From Pseudomonas denitrificans (nom. rej.) (GTDB lineage Bacteria; Pseudomonadota; Gammaproteobacteria; Pseudomonadales; Pseudomonadaceae): a stretch of 64,000 bases of DNA. The notes beneath the pieces were generated by a model. That model was not told the origin of the DNA. It searched no databases and saw only the letters and a program-made list of their open reading frames with translations. Where the stretch lies: contig NZ_CP043626.1 of NCBI RefSeq assembly GCF_008807415.1, positions 5,804,501-5,868,500 on the forward strand, written 5' to 3'. Position numbers and translations under genes: made by a program. Within the stretch, counting starts at the first letter, position 1. The number at the start of each line of letters is the position of its first letter. Positions 28,733 through 37,553 of the stretch are shown here, one piece after another.

Positions 28733-29242
28733 ATGCCATTCACCTTCCGCCTGCTGCTCGCCGGCCTGCTCATTCCGGGCAGTGTCCTTGCCGCCGACGC
28801 CCCCGCGCAGCCCGCTACCTGGGGCTGGGTGGAAACGCTCATGCTGATGCCCGAGCAGGCGCCGCTCAAGGCCAAGCTGGACACCGGCGCGCAGACTTCG
28901 GTGATGGATGCGCGCAACATCGTCCGGATCAAGAAGAACGGCGAGCGCTGGGTGCAGTACGACGTAATGCTCACCGACCCGGCCACCGGCAAGGAGCAGC
29001 GCCTGCCCTTCGAGCGGCGCGTCGAGCGCGTGCTCAAGTTCAAGAACGAGAGCGGCGTCGAGCGCAGCCCCGTGGTGCTGATGGACGTGTGCCTGGGTGG
29101 CAAGGTCTACCGCGAGCAGTTCACCCTGCGTGACCGCCAGACCCTGGACTACCCGGTACTGCTTGGCCGCCGTACCCTGGAACACCTGGGCGCGGTGGAC
29201 GCCTCGAAGACCCAGACCGTCGCGCCCACCTGCAAGCCCTGA
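28733..29242 (+). CDS. Periplasmic retropepsin-like protein (PF05618 family), paralogue 1
   Basis: The 169-residue protein has a signal peptide (MPFTFRLLLAGLLIPGSVLA) followed by the PF05618 domain, originally named putative ATP-dependent zinc protease. The retropepsin-like motif KLDTGAQTS is at about residues 47-55, and the C-terminal LDYPVLLGRRTLEHLG is typical. Families of this kind are predicted aspartic peptidases acting as dimers. A paralogue lies at 33192. The stop codon directly abuts the stop of the convergent MFS gene (TGATCA). Confidence 0.88.
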   Translation: MPFTFRLLLAGLLIPGSVLAADAPAQPATWGWVETLMLMPEQAPLKAKLDTGAQTSVMDARNIVRIKKNGERWVQYDVMLTDPATGKEQRLPFERRVERVLKFKNESGVERSPVVLMDVCLGGKVYREQFTLRDRQTLDYPVLLGRRTLEHLGAVDASKTQTVAPTCKP

Positions 29243-30679
29243 TCAGTGTTCGTCGACGCCATGCTCCGGCTCGACCCGGCGTGGCGTGGTGCGACCGTCG
29301 TCGGCATTGAGCTGGAAGAAGATCGCCGCCGCCAGCATCGAGAGGATGCCGACGCTGAAGTAGGTCGCGTGGAAGGCTGACAGCACGTCGCCCTGCGCAC
29401 TTTCCTGGTCGCCGTTGAAACCGCCCAGCAGCGCCGCCGCGCAGGCGATGCCCATGCCGATGGACAGCTGCATGACCACCGAGAGCAGGCTGTTGCCGGC
29501 GCTGGCGTTGTCATCGCGCAGGTCGATCAGCGAGAGGGTGTTCATCGCGGTGAACTGCAGCGAGTTGATCCCGCCCAGGACTGCCAGTTGCACCAGCAGC
29601 AGCGCGTAGGGCGTGTTCTGGTCCACCAGGCCGAGGCTGGCGATCATCGCGCCCAGCAACAGCGTGTTGCCGACCAGCAGCTTGCGGTAGCCGAACAGGT
29701 CCAGCAGTGGTCGCGCCAGCGATTTGATGACCATGGCCGCCAGCGCCATCGGGATCATGGTCATGCCCGCCCGCGACGGCGAGAAGCCCAGGCCGATCTG
29801 CAGCAGCAAGGGCGTGAGGAAGGGCAGGGAGCCGCTGCCCAGTCGGGCGAACAGATTGCCCAGGACGCCCACGGCAAAGGTTCGCGTGGCGAACAGCGAG
29901 GGCGGGAACAGTGGCGCTTCGATGCGCAGCGCGCGCAGCCAGTAAGCCGCCAGCAGCACCAGCCCGCCCACCAGCAGCAGGACCACGCGCACATGGGGCA
30001 TGTGCAGCTCGCCCAGCCCCTCCAGGGCGATGGTGATCAGTACCATGGCGCCGCCGAACAGCAGGAAGCCGATCGAGTCGAAACGCGTTGCGCGCACGCC
30101 GCGCAGGTCCGGCATCAGGCGCAGGGCGACGATGAAGCCGACCAGCCCCACCGGCAGGTTGATCAGGAAGATCCAGTGCCAGCTGGCGTACTCCACCAGC
30201 CAGCCACCCAGGGTCGGTCCGGCCAGTGGACCGAGCAGGCCGGGGATGGTGACGAAGCTGAGGATGCGCACCAGCTCCGTGCGCGGGTACACGCGCAGGA
30301 TCACCAGGCGCCCCACCGGCATCATCAGCGCGCCGCCGATGCCTTGCACCACGCGGGCGCCGACCAGGGCGCCGAGGCTGGGCGAGAGCGCGCAGAGCAG
30401 CGAGCCGAGGCTGAACAGGAAGATCGCGAAGAGGAATACCCGGCGGGTGCCGAAGCGGTCGGAAATCCAGCCGGAGGAGGGGATCAGCAGCGCTACCGTG
30501 AGCAGGTAGGCGATCACCACGCCCTGCATGCGCAGCGGGTCCTCTTCCAGCGAGCGGGCCATGCTCGGCAGCGCGGTGTTGAGGATGGTGCCGTCCAGGG
30601 CCTGCATGAAGAAGGCGATGGCCACCAGCCAGGGCAGCAGGCGGGCCACTCGGGGCGTGAGGATGAAGGGTTCGCTCAT
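29243..30679 (-). CDS. MFS transporter, DHA2 (MdtD-like) drug exporter family
   Basis: The 478-residue protein has about 14 membrane segments. It carries motif A (GWISDRFGTRRVF), motif D1-type sequence ALDGTILNTALPSMA and motif C (GPLAGPTLGGWLVEY), which mark the DHA2 proton-driven multidrug exporters. The closest general type is MdtD. It is a single minus-strand gene and no regulator is adjacent, so the substrate range is unknown. The cytoplasmic C terminus is charged and His/Asp rich. Confidence 0.9.
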   Translation of the reverse strand: MSEPFILTPRVARLLPWLVAIAFFMQALDGTILNTALPSMARSLEEDPLRMQGVVIAYLLTVALLIPSSGWISDRFGTRRVFLFAIFLFSLGSLLCALSPSLGALVGARVVQGIGGALMMPVGRLVILRVYPRTELVRILSFVTIPGLLGPLAGPTLGGWLVEYASWHWIFLINLPVGLVGFIVALRLMPDLRGVRATRFDSIGFLLFGGAMVLITIALEGLGELHMPHVRVVLLLVGGLVLLAAYWLRALRIEAPLFPPSLFATRTFAVGVLGNLFARLGSGSLPFLTPLLLQIGLGFSPSRAGMTMIPMALAAMVIKSLARPLLDLFGYRKLLVGNTLLLGAMIASLGLVDQNTPYALLLVQLAVLGGINSLQFTAMNTLSLIDLRDDNASAGNSLLSVVMQLSIGMGIACAAALLGGFNGDQESAQGDVLSAFHATYFSVGILSMLAAAIFFQLNADDGRTTPRRVEPEHGVDEH

Positions 30680-30965
30680 GGTCGGTCCGTCGGGCGGGGA
30701 TGGCTCTAGCTTAGGGAATCTTTGCCGATCGCGGGGAAAATCGCCGCGGCAGTGGCGAGACGATTCTCCCTCGTCGCCAGCCGGAGTGATTGGACGAATG
30801 ACCTTTCATTGCCGGCAGGCCAGGAGTTCCCTGGCGCGGCCCCACGACGCCGGACATTTATGTCCCTGTGAACGGAGCGCGTTTTTCCTCCGCTGCGCCT
30901 TCCAGGGCGGAACAATGGCCCTGCCTCCCGGTCGATATGGCGTCCGGAACCCCCAGGAGACAGCG

Positions 30966-31508
30966 ATGTCCGTCAAACCCCGTGTCACCCTAGCACTGGC
31001 CGCCCTGCTGGCGACTTCCTCCGCGTTCGCCTTCAACCTGGGCGATGCCGCCAAGGCGGTGTCCGGCGCGACCGGCGCCGACACCTCGCGCGTGGCATCC
31101 ACGCCGCAGACCAGCGGCCTGCTCGGCGCCCTGACCGGCCAGCTCGGCGTCAGCGACGAACAGGCGCTCGGCGGTACCGGCGCACTGTTGGGCCTGGCGA
31201 AGAACAAACTGAGCACCGCCGATTACTCGCAGCTGGCGAAGACCGTTCCCGGCCTCGACAAGCTCACCGGCAGCAATGCCCTGGGCGGCCTCGGTGGCCA
31301 GCTTGGCGACCTGGGTGGCGGCGCTTCCAGCGGTCTGCTGGGCAACGTCAGCAGCATGGGCGACGTGAGCAAGGCCTTCGGCGCGCTGGGCATGGACCAG
31401 GAGATGACCGGCAAATTCTCCAGCGTGCTGCTGGATTACCTCGGCAAGCAGGGCCTGAACAGCAACCTGCTCGGCACCCTGGGCAGCCTCTGGGGCACCG
31501 GCGCCTGA
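30966..31508 (+). CDS. DUF2780 secreted protein, paralogue 1
   Basis: The 180-residue protein has a signal peptide (MSVKPRVTLALAALLATSSAFA) and a DUF2780-like region. Its hallmarks are LLGALTGQLGVSDEQALGGTGALLGLAKNKL in the first half and FSSVLLDYLGKQGLNSNLLGTLGSLW near the end, with a glycine/leucine-rich linker between. The start at 30966 gives a clean signal peptide. It is followed 97 bp later by a paralogue with the same two conserved blocks. No function is known; the domain looks like a helical secreted or periplasmic module. Confidence 0.85.
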   Translation: MSVKPRVTLALAALLATSSAFAFNLGDAAKAVSGATGADTSRVASTPQTSGLLGALTGQLGVSDEQALGGTGALLGLAKNKLSTADYSQLAKTVPGLDKLTGSNALGGLGGQLGDLGGGASSGLLGNVSSMGDVSKAFGALGMDQEMTGKFSSVLLDYLGKQGLNSNLLGTLGSLWGTGA

Positions 31509-31605
31509 TATCCGCCAGCCGGCGCGGAACCGCCGCGCCGCGCCCCGGTCCTATCGACGATCCGGCCCCGCCCTGGGGCCGGACATCCGTTTTCCGGAGC
31601 CGTCG

Positions 31606-32166
31606 ATGCCCACCCGTTCCGTCGTCTTCCTGGCCGCCTGCCTGGCCGTTTCCCCCGTGTTCGCCGCCACCTTCACCGACACCAGCGAGCCCACCACGCA
31701 GGCGCAGAGCGTGCCGCCGGCCGCCAGTGCGCTGCTGGGCAACCTCACCAGGCAGCTGGGTGTCAGCGAGCAGCAGGCTATCGGCGGCACCGGCGCCATG
31801 CTGGCGATGGCAATGAACAGCCTGAAGGAAACCGACACGGCGCAACTGCAGAAATCCCTGCCGAACCTCGACCAGCTCGGCGGTAACAGCTCGCTGGGCG
31901 ATCTGGGCGGGGCGCTGGGCGGTTTCGGTGGACTGGGCAACGCCGCGGCGCTGCTCGGCGGGATCAACAACCTGCAGGACGTCGACCAGATCTTCGGCGT
32001 ACTGGGCATGGACCAGTCGATGATCGGCCGCTTCGCCGGGGTGATCCTCGACTACTTCACCGAGCAGGGCCTGAGCAGCCAGTTGCTGGGGACGCTCGGC
32101 GGACTCTGGGGGACGCCGGCGGCCCCGCTGACGCCGGCTGCGCCGGTCGCCGGACGGGGCGCGTAG
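31606..32166 (+). CDS. DUF2780 secreted protein, paralogue 2
   Basis: The 186-residue protein has a signal peptide (MPTRSVVFLAACLAVSPVFA) and repeats the conserved blocks of the preceding gene: LTRQLGVSEQQAIGGTGAMLAMA, then VLGMDQSMIGRFAGVILDYF and LLGTLGGLWG. It ends in an alanine/proline tail. A GGAG site precedes the ATG. The pair arose by tandem duplication with considerable divergence and is probably cotranscribed. Function is unknown. Confidence 0.85.
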   Translation: MPTRSVVFLAACLAVSPVFAATFTDTSEPTTQAQSVPPAASALLGNLTRQLGVSEQQAIGGTGAMLAMAMNSLKETDTAQLQKSLPNLDQLGGNSSLGDLGGALGGFGGLGNAAALLGGINNLQDVDQIFGVLGMDQSMIGRFAGVILDYFTEQGLSSQLLGTLGGLWGTPAAPLTPAAPVAGRGA

Positions 32167-32172
32167 GGAGCG

Positions 32173-33057
32173 TCAGAACTCCTGGCGCAGTTGCTCGATG
32201 CGCGCATCCTTCTGCTCCCACAACTGCGACACCCAGTGTTGCACGTACTGGCGGAATTCCGGGTCGTTCTCGTAATCGCCCTGCCAGAGCGCGGGGTCGA
32301 TCTCGCGCGCCTGGATATCGACGATGACGCGCGGCACGCGTCCGCACAGCAGGTCCCAGAAGCCCGGTCGCGGGCCCTTCGGATAGACCAGGGTGACGTC
32401 CAGCAGGGTGTCCAACTGCTCGCCCAGTGCCGCCAGGACGAAGGCCACGCCGCCGGCCTTGGGCTTGAGCAGGTTCTGGTAGGGCGACTGCTGCTGGGCC
32501 TGCTTGGCCGGGGTGAAGCGCGTGCCTTCGAGGTAGTTCACCACGGTCACCGGCATGCGCTTGAACTTCTCGCAGGCCGCCCTGGTGATCTCCAGGTCCT
32601 TGCCCTTGAGCTCCGGGTGCTTGTCCAGGAAGGCCTTGCTGTAACGCTTCATGAAGGGGTAGTCGAGCGCCCAGAAGGCCAGGCCGAGGAAGGGCACCCA
32701 GATCAGCTCCTTCTTCAGGAAGAACTTGAAGTAGGGCGTCTTGCGGTTGAACGCCTGCACCAGCGCCGGAATGTCGACCCAGGACTGGTGGTTGCTGATC
32801 ACCAGGTAGGAGGTGTCGCCGCGCAGCTGGGCGGCGCCGCGGATGTCCCACACGGTCGGGGTCATCAGGGCGAAGATGGCCTTGTCGATCTCCGCCCAGG
32901 TCTCGGCGATCCACATCACCCCGCGTGAGCAGGCGTCCTTCGCGGCCTGGCCGGGGATGACCAGCTTGAGCAGCGCGATCAGCATCATCGGCCCGATCAG
33001 GATCAGGGTATTGAGCAACAGCAGGAGGCTGGCGATGACGCCTTTGACTGCCGGCAT
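32173..33057 (-). CDS. PlsC-family lysophospholipid acyltransferase (YihG-like)
   Basis: The 294-residue membrane acyltransferase has an N-terminal hydrophobic segment (about 8-32). The catalytic NHQSWVDI (HX4D) box is near residues 95-102, KFFLKKELIWVPFLG follows, and the substrate-binding motif VNYLEGTRFTPAK is present, as in the YihG branch of LPLAT proteins. It acylates lysophosphatidic or related lysolipids. I chose the ATG at 33057 because AAGGA is correctly spaced nine bases upstream; the in-frame ATG at 33066 touches that site. Confidence 0.92.
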   Translation of the reverse strand: MPAVKGVIASLLLLLNTLILIGPMMLIALLKLVIPGQAAKDACSRGVMWIAETWAEIDKAIFALMTPTVWDIRGAAQLRGDTSYLVISNHQSWVDIPALVQAFNRKTPYFKFFLKKELIWVPFLGLAFWALDYPFMKRYSKAFLDKHPELKGKDLEITRAACEKFKRMPVTVVNYLEGTRFTPAKQAQQQSPYQNLLKPKAGGVAFVLAALGEQLDTLLDVTLVYPKGPRPGFWDLLCGRVPRVIVDIQAREIDPALWQGDYENDPEFRQYVQHWVSQLWEQKDARIEQLRQEF

Positions 33058-33191
33058 GGGGTCCATTCCTTGTGCGACGGTGGCGCGGCCATGATACGCA
33101 GACAATTGTCCCGGCCCAAGCGGCGCGGGTATGGCGAACCAATGGCTGCCGTGCTAGTCCTATGCGACGTAATCCACCCCGGAGATTTCGC

Positions 33192-33728
33192 GTGAAACGC
33201 GCCCTCGCTCTGCTTTCGCTTCTCTCTGTGGCCGGCATCGCACTGCCCGGCCTCGCCCTGGCCGCCGAGACCAAGCTCTACGGCCGCTACGAATGGGTCA
33301 GCCTGCCCGAACTCGACCAGACCCTGCAGGCCAAGATGGACACCGGCGCTTACACCTCGTCGCTGTCGGCCAAGGACATCCAGATCTTCCAGCGTGACGG
33401 CGAGGACTGGGTGCGCTTCAAGCTGGCCACCAAGGACGGCGGCGACTCGGTGTACGAGCACAAGCTCTCGCGCATCTCGAAGATCAAGAACCGCACCGAA
33501 TCCGCCGGCGAGGACGAAGAGGAAGAGGCCAGCCCCGGCCTCAGCCAGCGCCCGGTGATCGAGCTGCCGGTGTGCCTGGGTGGCGACCAGCGCACCATCG
33601 AGGTCAACCTCACCGATCGCAGCCACTTCAACTACCCGTTCCTGATGGGCACCAAGGGCCTGCGCAAATTCCACGTCGCGGTGGACCCGGGCGAGCGCTT
33701 CGTCGCCGGCAAGCCGAGCTGCTCCTGA
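33192..33728 (+). CDS. Periplasmic retropepsin-like protein (PF05618 family), paralogue 2
   Basis: The 178-residue protein begins at a GTG with CGGAG eight bases upstream and a signal peptide (KRALALLSLLSVAGIALPGLALA). The PF05618 domain carries KMDTGAYTSSLSAKDI and ends FNYPFLMGTKGLRKFHVAVDP. An acidic insertion (EDEEEEA) sits in the middle and is absent from the paralogue at 28733. It directly precedes creB, 65 bp upstream, so cotranscription is possible. Enzymatic activity is predicted only. Confidence 0.87.
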   Translation: MKRALALLSLLSVAGIALPGLALAAETKLYGRYEWVSLPELDQTLQAKMDTGAYTSSLSAKDIQIFQRDGEDWVRFKLATKDGGDSVYEHKLSRISKIKNRTESAGEDEEEEASPGLSQRPVIELPVCLGGDQRTIEVNLTDRSHFNYPFLMGTKGLRKFHVAVDPGERFVAGKPSCS

Positions 33729-33793
33729 TCCTCGATTGACGCGGCGCGGGGCATGATGGACCCTTCCGGAACTTTCCCGGGAATCGGAATCCC

Positions 33794-34483
33794 ATGCCCC
33801 ACATCCTCATCGTCGAAGATGAAGCCGCCATCGCCGACACGCTGCTCTATGCCCTGCAGGCCGAGGGCTTCGAGACCACCTGGCTGAACCTCGCCGGCCC
33901 CGCCCTCGAACGCCTGCAGCGTGACGCATTCGACCTGGTCATCCTCGATGTCGGCCTGCCCGACATCAGCGGCTTCGAAGCCTGCAAGCAGCTTCGGCGC
34001 TTCTCCGAGGTGCCGGTGATCTTCCTCACCGCGCGCAACGCCGAGATCGATCGCGTGGTGGGCCTGGAGATCGGCGCCGACGACTATGTGGTCAAACCCT
34101 TCAGCCCGCGCGAGGTCGCCGCGCGGGTGAAGGCCATCCTCAAGCGCACCGCGCCGCGTGAAGCGCCGGCTACGACAGCCGCCGGCAACGGCCCGTTCGA
34201 GGTGGACGAAGAGCGCTTCCAGATTCGCTACCACGGCCACTCGCTGGCCCTGACCCGCCACGAATTCCGCCTGCTGCAAACGCTGCTGGCGCGCCCCGAA
34301 CGGGTCTTCAGCCGCGAGCAGTTGCTCGATGCGCTGGGCGTCGCCGCCGACGCCGGCTACGAGCGCAACGTCGACAGCCACATCAAGAGCCTGCGCGCCA
34401 AGCTGCGCCAGGTCGTCCCCGCCGCCGAACCAATCCAGACCCATCGCGGCCTGGGCTACAGCTACGCGCCGGACAAGAGCTGA
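33794..34483 (+). CDS. creB: CreB, OmpR-family response regulator
   Basis: The 229-residue regulator has a receiver domain with phospho-acceptor Asp52 (VILDVGLPD) and Lys101 (YVVKPF), and a winged-helix output domain ending ETHRGLGYSY-like (IQTHRGLGYSYAP). CreB acts with CreC and in Pseudomonas responds to inhibition of the penicillin-binding protein PBP4, altering beta-lactam response, metabolism and biofilm. Its TGA overlaps the creC ATG (TGATG), indicating coupled translation. Confidence 0.94.
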   Translation: MPHILIVEDEAAIADTLLYALQAEGFETTWLNLAGPALERLQRDAFDLVILDVGLPDISGFEACKQLRRFSEVPVIFLTARNAEIDRVVGLEIGADDYVVKPFSPREVAARVKAILKRTAPREAPATTAAGNGPFEVDEERFQIRYHGHSLALTRHEFRLLQTLLARPERVFSREQLLDALGVAADAGYERNVDSHIKSLRAKLRQVVPAAEPIQTHRGLGYSYAPDKS

Positions 34484-35901
34484 TGCGCCTGTCGCTGCGG
34501 ATCTTCCTGGTCTACTTCTTCTTCGTCGGGCTGACCGGCTGGTTCGTCCTGCGCACGGTGATGGACGAGATTCGCCCCGGTGTGCGCCAGTCCAGCGAAG
34601 AGACGCTGGTGGATACCGCCAACCTGCTGGCCGAGATTCTCCAGGCCGACGTGAAGAGTGGCACCCTCGACCAGAGCCGGCTGCCCGACATGCTCCGCGC
34701 TTACGGCGCGCGCAGCCCGCGGGCCGACATCTGGGGCGTGAACAAGACGGCGGTGAACCACCGTATCTACGTCACCGATGCGCGCGGCATCGTCCTGCTG
34801 GACTCCCTCGGCAAGGCGGTGGGCCAGGACTATTCGCGCTGGAATGACGTCTATCGGACGCTCAACGGCGAGTACGGTGCACGTTCCAGCCGCGAGTCGG
34901 CGGACGATCCGGAGTCCTCGGTGATGTACGTCGCCGCGCCGATCCGCGACGGCGAAAGGATCATCGGCGTGGTCTCGGTCTCCAAGCCAAACCGCACACT
35001 GCAGCCCTACATCGACCGCTCGCAGCGCCGGTTGGCGTGGCTCGGCGCTGGGCTGATCGTGCTCGGCCTGCTGGTGGGCGCGGGGCTGTCCTGGTGGCTG
35101 AGCCGCTCGCTGGATCGCCTGACCCGCTACGCCCAGGCGGTGAGCGAGGGCCGGCGGGCCGAGCTGCCGCGCTACCGCGGTGGCGAGATGGCGCAGCTGG
35201 CTGGCGCGGTGGAGCGCATGCGCGTGCAACTGGAGGGCAAGGATTACGTCGAGCGCTACGTGCATACCCTGACCCACGAATTGAAGAGCCCGCTGGCGGC
35301 GATTCGCGGAGCGGCGGAACTGCTCGAAGGCGAGATGCCTGCCGAGCAGCGTGCGCGCTTCGTCGGCAACATCGCCGGGGAGAGTGAGCGCCTGCAACAA
35401 CTGATCGAGCGCCTGCTGAACCTCGCCCAGGTGGAGCAGCGCCAGGGACTGGAGGAGCATGTGCCGGTGGCGTTGCACGAGCTGGCGAATGAGCTGATCG
35501 ACGAGCGCATGGCCCGTGTGCAGGGCGTGCTGCTGGAGAACGCGATTCCACAGCAGGCAAGCGTGGTGGGCGAGCGTTTCCTGCTGCGCCAGGCGCTGGG
35601 CAACCTGCTGGACAATGCGCTGGATTTCACCCCGGCCGGTGGCGTGATTCGCTTCGATGCACAGCCTGACGGCGAAGGCTGGCGTGTGGAGTTGTGCAAC
35701 CAGGGCGAAGCGATTCCGGAGTTCGCCCTGCCGCGCCTGACCGAGCGTTTCTACTCGCTGCCGCGCCCGCTGAGTGGGCGCAAGAGCACCGGCCTGGGCC
35801 TCAATTTCGTTGCCGAGGTGGTGGCGCTGCATGGCGGTGAGCTGAGCGTCGAGAACATCGAGGGTGGTGTGCGCGCGAGTCTTTCGTTGCCGCAGGGGTA
35901 G
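34483..35901 (+). CDS. creC: CreC, sensor histidine kinase
   Basis: The 472-residue kinase has a transmembrane helix at 4-24, a periplasmic sensor region and a second helix at about 184-206. A HAMP linker, the H-box HTLTHELKSPLA with His265, and the ATPase region (NLLDNALDF and STGLGLNFVAEV) follow. The periplasmic domain is of the PDC-like type expected for CreC. It is the partner of creB. creD follows after a 198-bp gap that contains a REP element and a degenerate cre-tag. Confidence 0.94.
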   Translation: MRLSLRIFLVYFFFVGLTGWFVLRTVMDEIRPGVRQSSEETLVDTANLLAEILQADVKSGTLDQSRLPDMLRAYGARSPRADIWGVNKTAVNHRIYVTDARGIVLLDSLGKAVGQDYSRWNDVYRTLNGEYGARSSRESADDPESSVMYVAAPIRDGERIIGVVSVSKPNRTLQPYIDRSQRRLAWLGAGLIVLGLLVGAGLSWWLSRSLDRLTRYAQAVSEGRRAELPRYRGGEMAQLAGAVERMRVQLEGKDYVERYVHTLTHELKSPLAAIRGAAELLEGEMPAEQRARFVGNIAGESERLQQLIERLLNLAQVEQRQGLEEHVPVALHELANELIDERMARVQGVLLENAIPQQASVVGERFLLRQALGNLLDNALDFTPAGGVIRFDAQPDGEGWRVELCNQGEAIPEFALPRLTERFYSLPRPLSGRKSTGLGLNFVAEVVALHGGELSVENIEGGVRASLSLPQG

Positions 35902-35941
35902 AACATCGGCAAGGATCGCCCGCGTCGGAAAGTCGACGCGT

Positions 35942-35992
35942 CCTGCAGGAGCGCCCCATGGGCGTGATCGCGGGCATGCCCGCTCCTACAGG
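35942..35992. repeat. REP element between creC and creD
   Basis: An imperfect palindrome running from CCTGCAGGAGCG to CGCTCCTACAGG, with the REP core GCGGGCATGCCCGC. It lies between the creC stop and the creD promoter region and could attenuate creBC read-through. Confidence 0.8.
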
Positions 35993-36015
35993 TTGCGCCG
36001 CCGCCACATAAAACC

Positions 36016-36031
36016 CACACAGTCTCCACAC
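36016..36031 (+). promoter_or_regulatory. Candidate CreB-binding cre-tag upstream of creD
   Basis: Two CACAC pentamers (36016-36020 and 36027-36031) are separated by six bases. The known cre/blr tag is TTCAC-N6-TTCAC, so the spacing is identical and three of five bases in each half match. The site lies 69 bp before the creD ATG, where CreB control is expected. Confidence 0.5.
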
Positions 36032-36099
36032 TCCGCCCCGAGCGTTCCCACGCGCGGGCCCCAGGCTTGCTCCGTCGTCCACCTACGGAGAAGCCCTCG

Positions 36100-37542
36100 A
36101 TGAACCGCCACCTCGGCATCAAGCTCGGCGCCATTGCGCTGCTGATCGTCCTCTTGCTGATACCCCTGCTGATGATCGACGGCCTCGTCGACGAGCGTCA
36201 GAACTACCGCGACGAAGTCCTGCAGGACATCGCCCGCAGCGCCAGCTACAGCCAGCAGCTCACCGGCCCGCTGGTGGTCGTGCCCTACACCCGCACCATC
36301 CGTGGCTGGCGCCTGGACAAGGCGAGCCAGCAGCGCGTGCTGCAGGAGCGCGAGGTGCGCGGGCGGCTGTACTTCCTGCCGGAAGTCTTCAGCCTCGATG
36401 GGCAGATGCGCACCGAGCTGCGCCATCGCGGCATCTACGAGGCGCGCCTGTTCCATGCCGAGAGCCAGGTCAGCGGCAGCTTCGTCCTGCCGGCCAACTA
36501 CGGCATCACCAGCGACCTGGGCAGCTACCGTTTCGACGACCCGCTGCTGGCGGTGGGCATCAGTGACGTGCGCGGTATCGAGAACGCACCGAAGCTGAAG
36601 GTCGGTGACGAACTGCGCGACTTCCAGCCGGGCACCCAGAGCCAGTTCCTCGGCAACGGCGTGCATGCGGTGCTGCCACTCAAGGCCAGCGATCACGAGC
36701 AGCGATTCGACTACGCCTTCGAACTGTCGCTGCTGGGCAGCAGCCGCCTGGACATCACCCCGGTCGGCCGCGATAGCCAGGTCAACCTGGTCTCGGACTG
36801 GCCGCACCCCAGCTTCGGCGGCGAGTTCCTGCCCACCGAACGCAGCGTCACCGACCAGGGCTTCAGCGCACGCTGGCGCACCAGCTTCTTCGCCACCAAC
36901 CTGGAGGACCAGCTGCGTGCCTGCACCGCGCCGGCCCAGGCCGATGTCGCCCGTGCGGTCGAAGCGGTCGACCCGGATACCTCCCATGCCAGCTCGGCGG
37001 AGTGCAGCGAGTTCGGCCAGCACCGCTTCGGCGTGGCGCTGGTGGACCCGGTGGACCAGTACCTGAAGACCGACCGCGCGGTGAAGTACGCGCTGCTGTT
37101 CATCGTCCTCACCTTCGCTGGCTTCTTCCTCTTCGAAGTGCTCAAGCGCCTGTCGGTGCACCCGATCCAGTACGCCCTGGTGGGCATGGCGCTGGCGCTG
37201 TTCTACCTGCTGCTGCTGTCGCTCTCCGAGCATGTCGGCTTCGAGCTGGCCTACCTGCTGTCCGCTGGCGCGTGTGTCGGGCTGATCGGCTTCTACCTCT
37301 GCCACGTGCTGCGCAGCCTGTGGCGCGGAGCCGGGTTCAGCCTCGGGCTGGCCGGGCTCTACGGGATGCTCTACGCGCTGCTCAGCGCCGAGGACTACGC
37401 GTTGCTGATGGGTTCGCTGCTGCTGTTCGGCGTGCTCGGTGGCGTGATGGTGCTGACCCGTCACCTGGACTGGTACGGCATCGGCAAGCCCCGCGCAGAC
37501 GACCTGGAATTTTCCCTGGAAGACGTGCGCGTGCAGCGCTGA
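36100..37542 (+). CDS. creD: CreD, inner-membrane protein of the Cre regulon
   Basis: The 480-residue protein has one N-terminal membrane helix (about 10-30), a large periplasmic domain with LTGPLVVVPYTRTIRGW and DITPVGRDSQVNLVSDWPHPSFGGEFLP, and a C-terminal block of about five or six helices (about 325-465). CreD is the main CreB-induced effector and affects envelope integrity and beta-lactam tolerance; its molecular activity is not known. The start MNRHLGIKLGAI at 36100 has CGGAG upstream. Two small frames follow it closely. Confidence 0.94.
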   Translation: MNRHLGIKLGAIALLIVLLLIPLLMIDGLVDERQNYRDEVLQDIARSASYSQQLTGPLVVVPYTRTIRGWRLDKASQQRVLQEREVRGRLYFLPEVFSLDGQMRTELRHRGIYEARLFHAESQVSGSFVLPANYGITSDLGSYRFDDPLLAVGISDVRGIENAPKLKVGDELRDFQPGTQSQFLGNGVHAVLPLKASDHEQRFDYAFELSLLGSSRLDITPVGRDSQVNLVSDWPHPSFGGEFLPTERSVTDQGFSARWRTSFFATNLEDQLRACTAPAQADVARAVEAVDPDTSHASSAECSEFGQHRFGVALVDPVDQYLKTDRAVKYALLFIVLTFAGFFLFEVLKRLSVHPIQYALVGMALALFYLLLLSLSEHVGFELAYLLSAGACVGLIGFYLCHVLRSLWRGAGFSLGLAGLYGMLYALLSAEDYALLMGSLLLFGVLGGVMVLTRHLDWYGIGKPRADDLEFSLEDVRVQR

Positions 37543-37553
37543 GGAGAAGACAA

